This document shows positions 1-8,653 of a DNA stretch of 64,000 nucleotides, piece by piece (position 1 is the first letter of the stretch; each line of letters begins with the position of its first letter). The stretch lies in contig CACWQT010000009.1 of the NCBI GenBank assembly GCA_902763185.1, positions 1 through 64,000 on the forward strand, read 5' to 3'. The position numbers were made by a program, and so were the translations under genes. The notes under the pieces were generated by a model that was not told where the DNA came from, did not search any database, and saw nothing but the letters and a program-made list of their open reading frames with translations. This DNA is from an uncultured Rhodospirillales bacterium. Lineage in GTDB: Bacteria > Pseudomonadota > Alphaproteobacteria > RF32 > CAG-239.

Positions 1-82
1 CATTCCGAACTCGGCCGTTAAACCTTTCATCGCCTATGGTACTTCGTCTTAAGACGCGGGAGAGTCGGTAGCTGCCAGTTCC
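1..82 (+). rRNA. rrf: 5S ribosomal RNA, 3' part
   Basis: The first ~82 bases match the conserved 3' two thirds of bacterial 5S rRNA: CATTCCGAACTCGGCCGTTAA (loop B/C region, split here for length) is followed by the helix IV/V region with GGTACTTCGTCTTAAGACGC and a GGGAGAGTCGGTAGCTGCCAG end. The 5' part lies outside the window, so this is the distal end of an rRNA operon read on the plus strand. A strong terminator follows at 119-149. Confidence 0.9.
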
Positions 83-118
83 TCTAATCACTATATATCT
101 CCCTTTCTCCTCCTCCTT

Positions 119-149
119 AAAATCCCCCAAGCTCGCTCGGGGGATTTTA
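119..149 (+). terminator. rRNA operon terminator
   Basis: Hairpin CCCCC-A-AGC-TC-GCT-C-GGGGG flanked by AAAAT and ATTTTAC, about 37 bases after the 5S gene. The inner sequence AAGCTCGCTCGGG recurs in the terminator at 1019-1049. Confidence 0.8.
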
Positions 150-216
150 CTTTAACTAAATTTTATTTTTTGATACCTATGATGCAAATAAATAAACACT
201 CAAAGGAGAATTGAAC

Positions 217-996
217 ATGGTTTCTATCGTAGGTATGGTTCGTTATTCGGTGGCAGCGTCATTTGCTTTTCCCGATAGGTCAGATGTCAAGCACAAAGTG
301 TTTGAAGAACCGTATTTCTCAGAGCGTTTGGCAATGTTTAAGGGCATCACACTCAAGAGCTTTGCCGGACAGACTTGTAAGGATTTTGTGCTTCTGGTGT
401 ATCATTCTTCGGCAATGCCGAAAGATAAAAGAGCTATTTTTGCCAAGCTTGAAAAAGAGTATCCGTTTATGAAGAACATCTTTATTAAAGGGGCTAAACT
501 GGAATTACCCAAAAAATTTCAAAGAAAACGCATTATGACTTTCCGTATTGATAACGACGACGGTATGCCGGAGGACTTTATCGCTAAGCTTAAAGAGATT
601 TATGACAGCAAAAATCCGTATTATAATGATGTGGCGTTTTCAATACCTAAAATGCGTAAGCTCGCTCACATCGGTGAAGATGAGTTTCAAACCAATGATT
701 CGCTGTTTATCTCGAATTCTATGGGCTTGGCTTATTTCTCTACCGAGGGTAAAAATGTGATGGATTGCGGAAACCACCGCCTTGTGCCATATCACTACCG
801 CATGATGTGCATTGATGGCATGGGCGGTTTGCAGATTATCAACGGCACGAATGTCGCCAACAACTTCCGCAAGCCGCACTACAAGCAAACTGAGCCGTCG
901 TATTACACGACAAATCAAATGTGCGAACTACTGAAATCCGAGGGCTATCCGGAATTAGATATTCAAGATATTCCTATTCTGCCTGAACCGTGCTGA
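217..996 (+). CDS. Putative rhamnosyltransferase-like glycosyltransferase
   Basis: 259-aa soluble protein with no signal peptide. The layout resembles the putative rhamnosyl transferase family (PF11316): an N-terminal VRYSV strand, a region with a RLAMF / TLKSFAGQT / DFVLLVY pattern around residues 35-60, and FRIDNDDGMP near residue 110, which supplies the DxDD-type acidic motif expected to hold the nucleotide-sugar and metal in GT-A folds. I chose ATG 217 over an upstream TTG at 211 because AGGAG (204-208) gives 8-nt spacing to 217 and only 2 nt to 211. It stands alone between two terminators, just downstream of an rRNA operon. The substrate cannot be inferred; family assignment is moderate. 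Confidence 0.6.
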   Translation: MVSIVGMVRYSVAASFAFPDRSDVKHKVFEEPYFSERLAMFKGITLKSFAGQTCKDFVLLVYHSSAMPKDKRAIFAKLEKEYPFMKNIFIKGAKLELPKKFQRKRIMTFRIDNDDGMPEDFIAKLKEIYDSKNPYYNDVAFSIPKMRKLAHIGEDEFQTNDSLFISNSMGLAYFSTEGKNVMDCGNHRLVPYHYRMMCIDGMGGLQIINGTNVANNFRKPHYKQTEPSYYTTNQMCELLKSEGYPELDIQDIPILPEPC

Positions 997-1018
997 TAAA
1001 AGCATAATATATTAACAA

Positions 1019-1049
1019 AATTCCTCAAGCTCGCTCGGGAGATTTTTTC
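1019..1049 (+). terminator. Terminator after glycosyltransferase gene
   Basis: Imperfect hairpin TCCTC-A-AGC-TC-GCT-C-GGGAGA followed by TTTTTTCTTT. The same AAGCTCGCTCGGG core as the rRNA terminator upstream suggests a duplicated sequence. Confidence 0.6.
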
Positions 1050-1279
1050 TTTTATATGCTGAAATGCGCGTATTAGCTAAGCAAGAATGTAATCTTTGAG
1101 AAAATGTCGGGGTATTCGCTTTTTACAAATTTTGCCGTTACGAATAGTTTTTTCTTGCTTTTTGTGGAAATTTGTTTAGTATCTTGCTTGCAAATCACAT
1201 TATGAAGATATAATTAGAAATTGGTTCTTTGTTTTAAGCAAAGAATACATATATCAGTAATCATTTAATTTAACTTTTA
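1050..1279 (+). promoter_or_regulatory. Leader of the orphan cassette
   Basis: A 230-base noncoding stretch. A possible sigma70 promoter is TTGCTT (1155-1160), 16 bases, TAGTAT (1177-1182). A small hairpin TTCTTTG/CAAAGAA sits at 1225-1245, and the last 30 bases before the gene are almost only A and T with no Shine-Dalgarno sequence. The promoter and hairpin are read by eye. Confidence 0.4.
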
Positions 1280-1993
1280 ATGCAAGCCGGAGAGAACCTC
1301 TGCTCGTTAAAGTCGAGAAACAACTGCATTATGAGACGTAAAATTGTTGACATCTACAAAGCGTTACGCCATTTCAACGTAACGGCTGAGGAAGTGCGAG
1401 ACATTGCCGAAGGCTATCGCTACTGGATTGCCAATCCTTTCGAGAGCCAGCCGCCTTTCAACACAGTCTACTTATTGGATGGCAAGATGTATTCTTTACC
1501 GTATCCTGACGGTCTCTTAAAAGATCAATTTGTCGGCATCGAGATTGGATGCATTGTCTATCTGAATCAATACATCTGCGGTGTTACGCAAGATGTATTG
1601 GGAACGAGTACCGCCACTATCAAAAATCGTCTTGCCAAGAAGTTTGAAGCGCTCAACCAATTTAAGTTGAGATTGCCAACTCGCTATGAAGCCAAAGTTT
1701 TGGCAGAAAAGACGGAAGGTAACACGAAATTGGTTGGGATTGTTTTCAACAAGTATGGCAATGTATGGATTACGCCTAATCCTGACCATCCGGAAAGGAG
1801 TTTTGCAACAGTCAGAGAACGTGGTGCCCGTCCGCATAAGCCGTCTGAGAATACACGGGCAACCTTGTATCTGGTGACCGATCCTGATGATGAGCAAATC
1901 TTCTATGGCGAAGTTAATGAGTATGGCGTTCCGACACCGGAGACTCAGGATGTTTATACCAAACTTGGTTGGTCAAACATTAAAACGTTATAG
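1280..1993 (+). CDS. Orphan hypothetical protein, no Shine-Dalgarno
   Basis: 237-aa soluble protein I do not recognise. It has an N-terminal helical segment, a central tract with Tyr and Ile (residues ~80-110) and a charged C-terminal half with several YG and NxDxP turns. Start choice is open: ATG 1280 follows an A/T-only leader ending ACTTTTA, like other orphan genes here, whereas the in-frame ATG at 1331 begins MRRKIVDIYKAL and reads like a natural N-terminus. Neither has AGGAG. The stop is 2 bases before the next ATG (1996), so the two are probably co-translated. Base composition is slightly richer in G+C than the flanking genes. Confidence 0.65.
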   Translation: MQAGENLCSLKSRNNCIMRRKIVDIYKALRHFNVTAEEVRDIAEGYRYWIANPFESQPPFNTVYLLDGKMYSLPYPDGLLKDQFVGIEIGCIVYLNQYICGVTQDVLGTSTATIKNRLAKKFEALNQFKLRLPTRYEAKVLAEKTEGNTKLVGIVFNKYGNVWITPNPDHPERSFATVRERGARPHKPSENTRATLYLVTDPDDEQIFYGEVNEYGVPTPETQDVYTKLGWSNIKTL

Positions 1994-1995
1994 CT

Positions 1996-2529
1996 ATGGG
2001 AAAGATTAAAAATTTCTTCAGTAAGTGGTTTGATGAAGAAGTTGGGTTGTGTATTCTCCTCTTTCTTGTTATCGCCGCGGTCATAATCGGCGTTGAGAGC
2101 TTGCTCTTTTGGATTGGCGGATTGTTCCCGTCAGTTCCGAACTTAGGTCTTACGATTGATGCCGTTCTCTTTATGTTACTTGTTTTACCCGCTTTTATCG
2201 GGGCAGGATTGACTAATCATAGGGGAAATGGCAACATCCTTGTGGGATTGCTGGCAATCATGGGAATTTATATTTCCGTAGTCTGGTATTTCCACGCAGG
2301 CATCTTGGTCGGATGTATTGTTCTGCTTTATTTAGCTATCTGGCGGTTGCACAAAAGCGGTGCTGACACGTTGTGGCTTGGTTGCGGAGCATACAGCTAT
2401 GTGTGCTATGGTATCGGTGCATACTGTGCGATGATTTTCAACGGGTTTGAGCCGGCGATTAACATCTCAGGTATCGTTACACTCTCGGTTGCGGCAATAT
2501 GTATCTTGTTTATACCTGCGAGTGAATGA
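1996..2529 (+). CDS. Orphan multi-pass membrane protein
   Basis: 177-aa protein starting MGKIKNFFSKWFDEE and then holding about five or six hydrophobic helices (roughly residues 17-40, 52-75, 78-98, 100-120, 128-150 and 155-175). The cytoplasmic N-terminus is basic and amphipathic. I know no family for it. It begins 2 bases after the stop of the 1280 gene without an SD and is followed by a 29-residue membrane peptide gene, so the three probably form one transcript ending at the 2675-2713 terminator. It could be a small transporter or an immunity-like membrane protein; there is no direct evidence for either. Confidence 0.65.
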   Translation: MGKIKNFFSKWFDEEVGLCILLFLVIAAVIIGVESLLFWIGGLFPSVPNLGLTIDAVLFMLLVLPAFIGAGLTNHRGNGNILVGLLAIMGIYISVVWYFHAGILVGCIVLLYLAIWRLHKSGADTLWLGCGAYSYVCYGIGAYCAMIFNGFEPAINISGIVTLSVAAICILFIPASE

Positions 2530-2546
2530 ACGTTAAACATTAAAAC

Positions 2547-2636
2547 ATGGACACAGTAGTAATTATTCTTATTATAGTACTTGCTATTTTTGCTATAGCG
2601 CTTATGGCGCGATGGATGGCCTACAAGCTTCCATAA
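2547..2636 (+). CDS. 29-residue single-pass membrane peptide
   Basis: A short reading frame beginning MDTVVIILIIVLAIF and ending MARWMAYKLP with TAA at 2634-2636. It is one uninterrupted hydrophobic helix with a short basic, Trp/Tyr-containing C-terminal end, the shape of many small regulatory membrane proteins. It starts 17 bases after the preceding stop, after an A/T-rich leader (CGTTAAACATTAAAAC) with no Shine-Dalgarno, like the other orphans, and lies inside the same transcript before a strong terminator. The position and composition support it; expression is unproven. Confidence 0.5.
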   Translation: MDTVVIILIIVLAIFAIALMARWMAYKLP

Positions 2637-2674
2637 CGGCTGATGCTTTTGATTACGATGTATAAACTTTAAGA

Positions 2675-2713
2675 AAATCCGCTTGGGGCTAACAACCTCA
2701 AGCGGATTTTTTA
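2675..2713 (+). terminator. Terminator of the orphan cassette
   Basis: AAAATCCGCTTGGGG and CCTCAAGCGGATTTTTT form a stem of about 15 bp, with G-U pairs, around a CTAACAA loop, ending in a T run. It closes the 1280-2636 transcript. Confidence 0.85.
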
Positions 2714-2778
2714 ACGAAAATTTATTTTTTAATGCTGCATAATCACCAATGTAATCAGGACTATTTTATGGTGAACTA

Positions 2779-3165
2779 ATGGAGACAAGAAAATTTATTG
2801 CAGCGGAGAAAAAGCGTTCAGGAAAGTGTAATTGTGCGCAAGCGGTGACTACAACATATTGTGATAAGTGCGGTATTGATGAAAAGCAAGCGATGAATAT
2901 CGGCCATGCATTTGCTGTCGGTATGGGTAATATGGAAGGAACTTGCGGAGCAATTGTCGGTGCCGGAGTGGTCTTAGGATTGGTTGAAAAGGATAAAATC
3001 AAATCGCAAAAAGGTATGCGGCAAATTATGGAAAAATTTCAAACCAGAAATTGTGCAACACAGTGTAAATTGTTGAAAGGTATCGGGACAGGATGTGTGC
3101 TGAGAGAATGTCCGGATTGTGTGGCAGATGCATGTGAATTTTTAGAAGAATTGATTGATGATTAA
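2779..3165 (+). CDS. C_GCAxxG_C_C family redox protein
   Basis: 128-aa cytosolic Cys-rich protein. It shows the family landmarks: KCNCAQAV near residue 17, CDKCG near 33, GMGNMEGTCGAIVGAGVVLG around 55-75 (the CGAxxGA core) and paired Cys further on (NCATQC, GCVLRECPDC). The family is thought to bind a metal or Fe-S centre and is common in anaerobes; its substrate is unknown. The start ATG overlaps the stop of a three-codon reading frame (ATG GTG AAC TAA, 2768-2779) that has its own AGGA at 2757-2760, suggesting translation coupling. It is a lone gene after the orphan cassette terminator. Confidence 0.75.
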   Translation: METRKFIAAEKKRSGKCNCAQAVTTTYCDKCGIDEKQAMNIGHAFAVGMGNMEGTCGAIVGAGVVLGLVEKDKIKSQKGMRQIMEKFQTRNCATQCKLLKGIGTGCVLRECPDCVADACEFLEELIDD

Positions 3166-3241
3166 AAGTTAATGCTATTTTAAGAGAATCGGATATATCC
3201 TACAGCAATGTTTAGGATAAAAATATAAAAAGGAGTGAGAT

Positions 3242-4006
3242 ATGGCTGATACATATACAATCAATGGCAAAAAATATACAGTAGAAGTCAAAGGCGACAG
3301 AACATCTACCACGCAGACCTTAGTCATTAACGGGCAAGAAATTAAATTGGCACCTGCTAAAGACAGAAACGGTAAATCGTCAATGAATATGCAAATTCCA
3401 ATGCCGAACAAGGAAGAATATAATGGTCCTTATATGGATGAAATTTATGCGGTAATGGCTGAGCGTAAAGCTAGGGGCGTTGCAACCAGAGCTGAGGAGT
3501 TGGCTGTTTATCAGCAAGATTATAATAATATGTTGAAAGCAGAATTTTTGGCGCGTGGCGAATCTGAACTAGATGCCGAGCAACAAAAACTTACGTTAAC
3601 GGCAAAACAGCTTGAAGGTAAGGAAGCACTCCCTGATCTTAAAAAGAGATTTCCTTGGGCTTATGTTGGAAAAATGAGTGTCGCAAAAGATACAGCAGCT
3701 CAGTTGTGGGATAAAGAAGCCAGATTTCGGATGGAATGCCGTCGTCAATTGATTGAAGTTAAAAAGGACACAATGTTTGATGATATGCGTCGTATCGGCA
3801 ATAAGAATGTTATTGTGGATCAGTTAGCGTTGCAAAGAAAGGCTTCCGATGCAAGAGGGAAAATCGGTGGTGAAATCGTTTTGGATAAAGATACAGAGCG
3901 TTTGATTGTTGCGGCAGAAAAGAAAAAGACGAAATCCAAGGCTGCGCCGAAACGCACCAAGCAAACCGAAATGCCGGATATGTCCGCAAATTATGATCGT
4001 GCATAA
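3242..4006 (+). CDS. Hypothetical protein with basic C-terminal tail
   Basis: 254-aa soluble protein with no signal peptide. The first 40 residues look like a small beta sandwich (TYTINGKKYTVEV and TLVINGQEIKL repeat the same NGK/NGQ turn), the middle is helical and charged, and the last 35 residues are Lys/Ala/Pro-rich (EKKKTKSKAAPKRTK), typical of nucleic-acid-binding tails. AGGAG at 3231-3235 sets the ATG at 3242. No family recognised. It has its own terminator. Confidence 0.7.
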   Translation: MADTYTINGKKYTVEVKGDRTSTTQTLVINGQEIKLAPAKDRNGKSSMNMQIPMPNKEEYNGPYMDEIYAVMAERKARGVATRAEELAVYQQDYNNMLKAEFLARGESELDAEQQKLTLTAKQLEGKEALPDLKKRFPWAYVGKMSVAKDTAAQLWDKEARFRMECRRQLIEVKKDTMFDDMRRIGNKNVIVDQLALQRKASDARGKIGGEIVLDKDTERLIVAAEKKKTKSKAAPKRTKQTEMPDMSANYDRA

Positions 4007-4030
4007 TTAAAGATAGTGTTGGCGCGATGA

Positions 4031-4065
4031 GAATCCTTGAGACTTGTAAGTTTCAGGGATTTTTT
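4031..4065. terminator. Bidirectional terminator
   Basis: AATCCTTGAGACT and AGTTTCAGGGATT pair around TGTA, with a T run after the hairpin. It lies between the convergent 3242 gene and the GNAT gene at 4066 and can serve the plus-strand gene best. Confidence 0.7.
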
Positions 4066-4503
4066 TTATAACTCTTTTACCATGCGGATAAAGTTAACGC
4101 CTTTTTCTTCAAACAAATCACTGTCTTGGGAGAATCCGAGTTTTTCATAAAATCCGACAACAGAGAGCATCGCGTGCATAACGATACGCGAGTAACCGAT
4201 TTTTTTAGCCACAGATTCGGCATATTCTATCAACTTTTTACCGATACCTTCGCCTTGGTGCACGACGTCTACGGCAACTTGCATGACGCGAATTTCTTCA
4301 TCATCAATCGGGGCTAGAATCAGACCGCCGATAAGTTCACCGGTGCTGTTATCTATACAACCGATATGCAAGAAATTTGCTTCTTCTTCACGATACGAAT
4401 CTAAGAACTTTAATCCTAAAGGCTGTAATAAAATCTTATAGCGCAAATCTAACAGCTCTTTATAGCGACTTGAGCCAAATTCTACATCAATACACTTAAT
4501 CAT
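4066..4503 (-). CDS. GNAT family N-acetyltransferase
   Basis: 145-aa protein with the GNAT fold: MQVAVDVVHQGEGIGKKLIEY (split family motif A, here V-x-x-x-x-QGEGIGK) holds the acetyl-CoA pyrophosphate, followed by YSRIVMHA and VGFYEKLGF (motif B). The longer upstream frame is rejected because GGGAGG lies just before the ATG at 4503 (MIKCIDVEF). Members near this type acetylate small amines or protein N-termini; substrate unknown. It is divergent from lepA. Confidence 0.8.
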   Translation of the reverse strand: MIKCIDVEFGSSRYKELLDLRYKILLQPLGLKFLDSYREEEANFLHIGCIDNSTGELIGGLILAPIDDEEIRVMQVAVDVVHQGEGIGKKLIEYAESVAKKIGYSRIVMHAMLSVVGFYEKLGFSQDSDLFEEKGVNFIRMVKEL

Positions 4504-4653
4504 AACAGCCTCCCAATTAAAGCAAAATAATTTTATGTTATACATTAAAGCATATTTTTGAGAGAGTTGCAATAGTAAAGTGTAAAATCTGTTGCGTTGT
4601 TCTAAAATATGCTTTATGAGTGTAGCTATATTTAATGTATCAGGAAGAAATTA

Positions 4654-6456
4654 ATGCAAGATTTAGCAAAAATCAGAAACTTTGCCATTATTGCGCATAT
4701 TGACCATGGAAAGTCAACCATTGCGGATAGAATTATTGAGCGGTGCGGCGGTTTGGAGAGCCGAGAGATGACCGAGCAGGTGCTTGATTCTATGGATATT
4801 GAACGCGAACGTGGAATTACGATTAAAGCGCAGACGGTTAGGCTTAAATATAAAGCAAAAAACGGGGAAGATTATTTGCTTAACTTGATTGATACACCGG
4901 GACACGTGGATTTTTCATACGAAGTGTCGCGGTCTTTGGCCGCTTGCGAAGGCTCGGTTTTGGTGGTAGATGCAACGCAAGGGGTAGAGGCGCAGACGCT
5001 TGCTAATGTGTATTTGGCAATAGATAACGACCATGAAATCGTGCCGGCACTTAATAAAGTTGATTTGCCATCAGCAGATGTGGAAAAAGTTAAGCAACAG
5101 ATAGAAGATGTTATCGGAATCGATGCAAGTGAGGCGGTTGAAACTTCCGGCAAAACGGGGTTTGGTATTGATAATTTATTAGAGGCGATTGTTCATAAAT
5201 TGCCGGCACCACAAGGAGATAAAGACGCACCGCTTAAAGCTTTGTTGATTGACAGTTGGTATGACTCGTATCTTGGAGTAGTGATATTGCTTCGGATAAA
5301 AGACGGGAGTTTAAGGAAAAAGCAGGTCATCCGGATGATGAGCAATAATGCAACGTATTCTATTGATAAGATTGGTGTGTTCACGCCCAAAATGCAAGAT
5401 GTGGAAGAACTCTCTGCCGGTGAGGTCGGGTTTATTACCGCCAGTATTAAAAGTGTGGGGGATTGCCAAATCGGTGATACGATTACGGATAATAAGAGAC
5501 CTTGTGATAAGCCACTTGCTGGATTTAAGCCTTCGGTGCCGGTGGTGTTCTGTTCTATCTTTCCGGTGGACAGCAGTCAATATGAAGCGCTTAAGGATGC
5601 GCTTGCCAAATTAAAACTGAATGATGCGAGTATTGATTATCAAAATGAAAATTCGGCGGCTTTGGGATTGGGATTCCGTTGCGGTTTCTTAGGATTGTTA
5701 CATATGGAGATTATCCAAGAACGAATCGGTCGTGAATTTGATTTGGATATTATAACCACAGCGCCCTCGGTTGCTTATAAAATCAATATGACAAACGGCA
5801 CGGTGATAACGCTTCATAATCCGGCGGATATGCCTGATTTGTCAACGGTATCTTCAATTGAAGAACCAATGGTCAGAGCTACAATATTAGTGCCGGATAA
5901 TTATTTGGGTGCGGTGTTAAAACTCTGCACGGAGCGTCGCGGTGTGCAGAAGGAATTAACTTATGTCGGGTCTCGGGCAATGGTGGTTTATCAGATACCG
6001 CTTAATGAAATCGTATTTGATTTTTATGACAGGCTTAAGTCTATTACCAGCGGATATGCCAGTTTTGATTATGAATTGACGGATTATGAGGTGTCTGATT
6101 TGGTTAAGGTTCAGATACTTATTAATGAAGAGCCGGTGGATGCGCTAGCTTTCTTGTGTCACAGAAGCGAGGCCGAATCGCGCGGACGACAGATTTGCGA
6201 GCGGTTAAAAGATTTGATACCGAGGCATTTGTTTAAGATACCGATACAAGCGGCAATCGGTGGCAGAGTGGTCGCGCGTGAAACGATTTCTGCGATGCGT
6301 AAAGATGTGACGGCAAAGTGTTATGGCGGTGATGTGACGCGTAAACGGAAGCTTTTGGATAAGCAGAAAAAAGGTAAGCAACGGATGCGCCAATTCGGCA
6401 AAGTGGAAGTGCCGCAATCGGCGTTTATTGAAGCGCTTAGAATCGGTGATGACTAA
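4654..6456 (+). CDS. lepA: Elongation factor 4, LepA
   Basis: 600 aa, the usual length. The ribosome-binding GTPase promotes back-translocation or late 30S assembly. It shows G1 AHIDHGKST, the RGITIKAQT switch I, DTPGH (G3) and NKVDLP (G4), then LepA-specific domains with [14 protein letters not shown] and a C-terminal [17 protein letters not shown]-like basic region typical of LepA C-terminal domain. AGGAAG precedes ATG 4654. Its stop overlaps the stop of the convergent 6453 gene by 4 bases (CTAA). Confidence 0.97.
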   Translation: MQDLAKIRNFAIIAHIDHGKSTIADRIIERCGGLESREMTEQVLDSMDIERERGITIKAQTVRLKYKAKNGEDYLLNLIDTPGHVDFSYEVSRSLAACEGSVLVVDATQGVEAQTLANVYLAIDNDHEIVPALNKVDLPSADVEKVKQQIEDVIGIDASEAVETSGKTGFGIDNLLEAIVHKLPAPQGDKDAPLKALLIDSWYDSYLGVVILLRIKDGSLRKKQVIRMMSNNATYSIDKIGVFTPKMQDVEELSAGEVGFITASIKSVGDCQIGDTITDNKRPCDKPLAGFKPSVPVVFCSIFPVDSSQYEALKDALAKLKLNDASIDYQNENSAALGLGFRCGFLGLLHMEIIQERIGREFDLDIITTAPSVAYKINMTNGTVITLHNPADMPDLSTVSSIEEPMVRATILVPDNYLGAVLKLCTERRGVQKELTYVGSRAMVVYQIPLNEIVFDFYDRLKSITSGYASFDYELTDYEVSDLVKVQILINEEPVDALAFLCHRSEAESRGRQICERLKDLIPRHLFKIPIQAAIGGRVVARETISAMRKDVTAKCYGGDVTRKRKLLDKQKKGKQRMRQFGKVEVPQSAFIEALRIGDD

Positions 6457-7193
6457 TCCGCAGCTTCAACTTTAAATCGTTTAATTGAAGTGGCCTTAGC
6501 TAGAATTTTATCTTGTTCATAGTCGTTAGGCATTGTTTTTTGGCGATATAAGGTGCGCAAGGCAATGCCATATTTTCCAAAAGCTTGTTTGAATTTTGGT
6601 TCATCAGAATTTGGGTAAGGGATTTCCGAAAGCATAGCGTTGATTGTTTTTTCTTTTTTTTGTTCTGCTTCATCTGAAAAGGCCGGGGCGATAACAAAAT
6701 CATCGTCATCATCAATATTATATTGTGCGGCTTTTTCTTTTATCCGGTTTAGTTCTTCTTCTGAAAGTTGCGGTGTTGTAGGTGTTTCAACGACAGGTGC
6801 AAGGGGAGTGTCAGTTGTTTCTGCTGTATTGATGATAGGCGAGTCCTCTTTTATGGTATTGGCTTGTTGTTTTGTCGCGATTGTGGTTTTCTTATCTTTA
6901 ATTTGAGGCACTGGTTTAGCGTCAGCTATTTCTTTTAGTGGTTTCTTAGTGACAGGACGCGTAAGTTTCTCTGTAGCTTTAATTTTATTTTTTGAGGGTG
7001 GAGTTTGGGTATTATTGACACGTGTTTTTTTATAGCGAGGCTGTATGGAATCCAAGTTGTTTATAGCGGTGTTTTCTTGGTAGGCGCTACCAGGAACAAA
7101 AAAAGCATATTGCCTTTCAATGTTATCAGCAGATGATTGATGATATATAAAAAAACTGGACAAGACCAGACAGATGATGTAAAAATATCGCAT
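6453..7193 (-). CDS. Secreted hypothetical protein
   Basis: 246 aa. The N-terminus [19 protein letters not shown] is a signal peptide with probable cleavage after SSA-DN. The mature part is low complexity, rich in Thr, Lys, Pro and Glu up to about residue 160 (for example a [15 protein letters not shown] stretch), then a short conserved-looking C-terminal helix pair ([35 protein letters not shown]). It may be a periplasmic spacer or adaptor protein. AGGAG precedes the ATG. It is divergent from the 7236 gene across a 42-base gap, which suggests shared regulation. Confidence 0.7.
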   Translation of the reverse strand: MRYFYIICLVLSSFFIYHQSSADNIERQYAFFVPGSAYQENTAINNLDSIQPRYKKTRVNNTQTPPSKNKIKATEKLTRPVTKKPLKEIADAKPVPQIKDKKTTIATKQQANTIKEDSPIINTAETTDTPLAPVVETPTTPQLSEEELNRIKEKAAQYNIDDDDDFVIAPAFSDEAEQKKEKTINAMLSEIPYPNSDEPKFKQAFGKYGIALRTLYRQKTMPNDYEQDKILAKATSIKRFKVEAAD

Positions 7194-7235
7194 AAACGTC
7201 TCCTATGGTGACATCGGTTTTGGGAGTTATTATAA

Positions 7236-7970
7236 ATGAGAAAAGTTTTTTTTGCATTAATTTTTGTTTTCTTTATGCAATGCAGTAGCGCAAAGGCGGA
7301 TGATTTGAGCACATATCGTCAAGAGTGTTTAGACTTTATCTCGCGTCCTAAAGTTGAGGTTTTCGGTTCCTATGGGAATTTGCGGTATAATTATGATAAG
7401 GACTCCACTTATTTAACGCAAGAACAAGAAAAAAAGATCAAAGCATATTCCTCTGAAGATGCACAAATAGAGCTGAAGGTTCTCGGGTTAACTAAGATGC
7501 AGGACACGGTTGATTTTAAGGCTGAATTTACACAATTAGCATTAAATAAAGGATATGTTTGCCTTTATCCGGAGAGTATTCAAGTCAGTATAGATTATTA
7601 TTTACCGACAATTTATATTGCCAGTGAGCTAGAAAAAGGAACATGTCTTTATGATGTTACACTTCGCCATGAGCGGACACATGCACAAATATATATAGAA
7701 GCGCTGGATTACTTTTTGCCACGGTTAAAAAAATATGCTGATGCATTGTTTGATAATATCGGTGTTAAAGTTATCACTAAGGGAGAATCGGTTGATAATG
7801 CTATGGCTGATTTGAGTAAGTCATATCATGATGCGGTGCAAAAAAGAATTGATGCTTGGTATAAAGCAGTTGAAAAAGAGCAGCTAAAGATGGATACGAT
7901 TGACCAGTATAAACTTGAAAGTCGCATTTGTCAGGAAATTGAAGCAGCAGAAAACGCTGAAGAATTTTAG
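7236..7970 (+). CDS. Periplasmic HExxH metalloprotease-like protein
   Basis: 244 aa with a signal peptide (MRKVFFALIFVFFMQCSSAKA). The segment LRHERTHAQIYIEAL places HERTH at residues 145-149, a zincin HExxH motif on a predicted helix after a beta-like LPTIYIASEL strand. The C-terminal third is helical and charged. A third zinc ligand could be a Glu in the GESVDNAM region, but I cannot fix it. GGGAG at about 7219 supports the start. The paired divergent gene (6453) is also secreted. I do not recognise a named family; similar Zn-dependent DUF proteases exist. Confidence 0.6.
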   Translation: MRKVFFALIFVFFMQCSSAKADDLSTYRQECLDFISRPKVEVFGSYGNLRYNYDKDSTYLTQEQEKKIKAYSSEDAQIELKVLGLTKMQDTVDFKAEFTQLALNKGYVCLYPESIQVSIDYYLPTIYIASELEKGTCLYDVTLRHERTHAQIYIEALDYFLPRLKKYADALFDNIGVKVITKGESVDNAMADLSKSYHDAVQKRIDAWYKAVEKEQLKMDTIDQYKLESRICQEIEAAENAEEF

Positions 7971-8635
7971 CAATTAAAATCTTCTTTTAAGCCCATAATA
8001 CACTCTTCTATCCCTTTATAGGCGCTATCTATAAAATCCATGTCTTTGGCTGAGTTGTTTTTGTAATAAATGCGAACGGTAGTCATACCGATTTTTTTAG
8101 CATATTCTAAATTGGAATAGCTGTCGTCAACAAAAATACAATCTTGCGGAGTTAATCCTATTTTTTTACAAAGTTTGGCATAGACATCGGAGCTTTCATT
8201 CTTTTTATATACGTCAAAATCCTCTACAGAATAGAACCTGTCTTTAAAAAATTCGTAAATGCCGATGTGTTTTAAGATTTGTTCGCAAATATCGCGTGAA
8301 GATGTTGAAAATACATATTGCGGGCAATTAATACTCTTTAATTTGTTTAGGAGGTTATCGTAAGGTTTAATCATAGAAATTAAGCTACTCTTATAATTAT
8401 GGTAGGATTTGTATAAATCTTTGTGCGGAATTCCGTATTCTTTGGCAAAAATTTCCAGTCCGTCACGATAAATCTCATACGACTCTTTTACTTTTTGGGT
8501 CGCGGAATCAAAGTCCAGCGGTAAATTAAATTCTTTTATGGCGGCAAAGGCGGTTGCCTCATTTAATTTGTTTTTATAATCTTGTGTTTCAAAATATAGG
8601 GTATTGTCTAAATCCCATATAATACTTTTTGCCAA
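7967..8635 (-). CDS. HAD-family pyrimidine 5'-nucleotidase-like phosphatase
   Basis: About 222 aa. HAD motif I is SIIWDLDNTLYF near the N-terminus (nucleophile and acid/base Asp), motif II is VFSTSSRDI, motif IV is CIFVDDSYSNLEYAKKIG. The helical cap between residues 20 and 90 and the order of motifs match the YjjG/SDT1-like pyrimidine nucleotidase or haloacid dehalogenase subclass I group. I favour the TTG start at 8635, because GGAG lies 6 nt upstream and the HAD motif then begins at residue 4; an ATG at 8653 has no SD. The stop overlaps that of the 7236 gene by 4 bases. Confidence 0.75.
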   Translation of the reverse strand: MAKSIIWDLDNTLYFETQDYKNKLNEATAFAAIKEFNLPLDFDSATQKVKESYEIYRDGLEIFAKEYGIPHKDLYKSYHNYKSSLISMIKPYDNLLNKLKSINCPQYVFSTSSRDICEQILKHIGIYEFFKDRFYSVEDFDVYKKNESSDVYAKLCKKIGLTPQDCIFVDDSYSNLEYAKKIGMTTVRIYYKNNSAKDMDFIDSAYKGIEECIMGLKEDFNC

Positions 8636-8653
8636 TTTATTTCTCCATATCAT

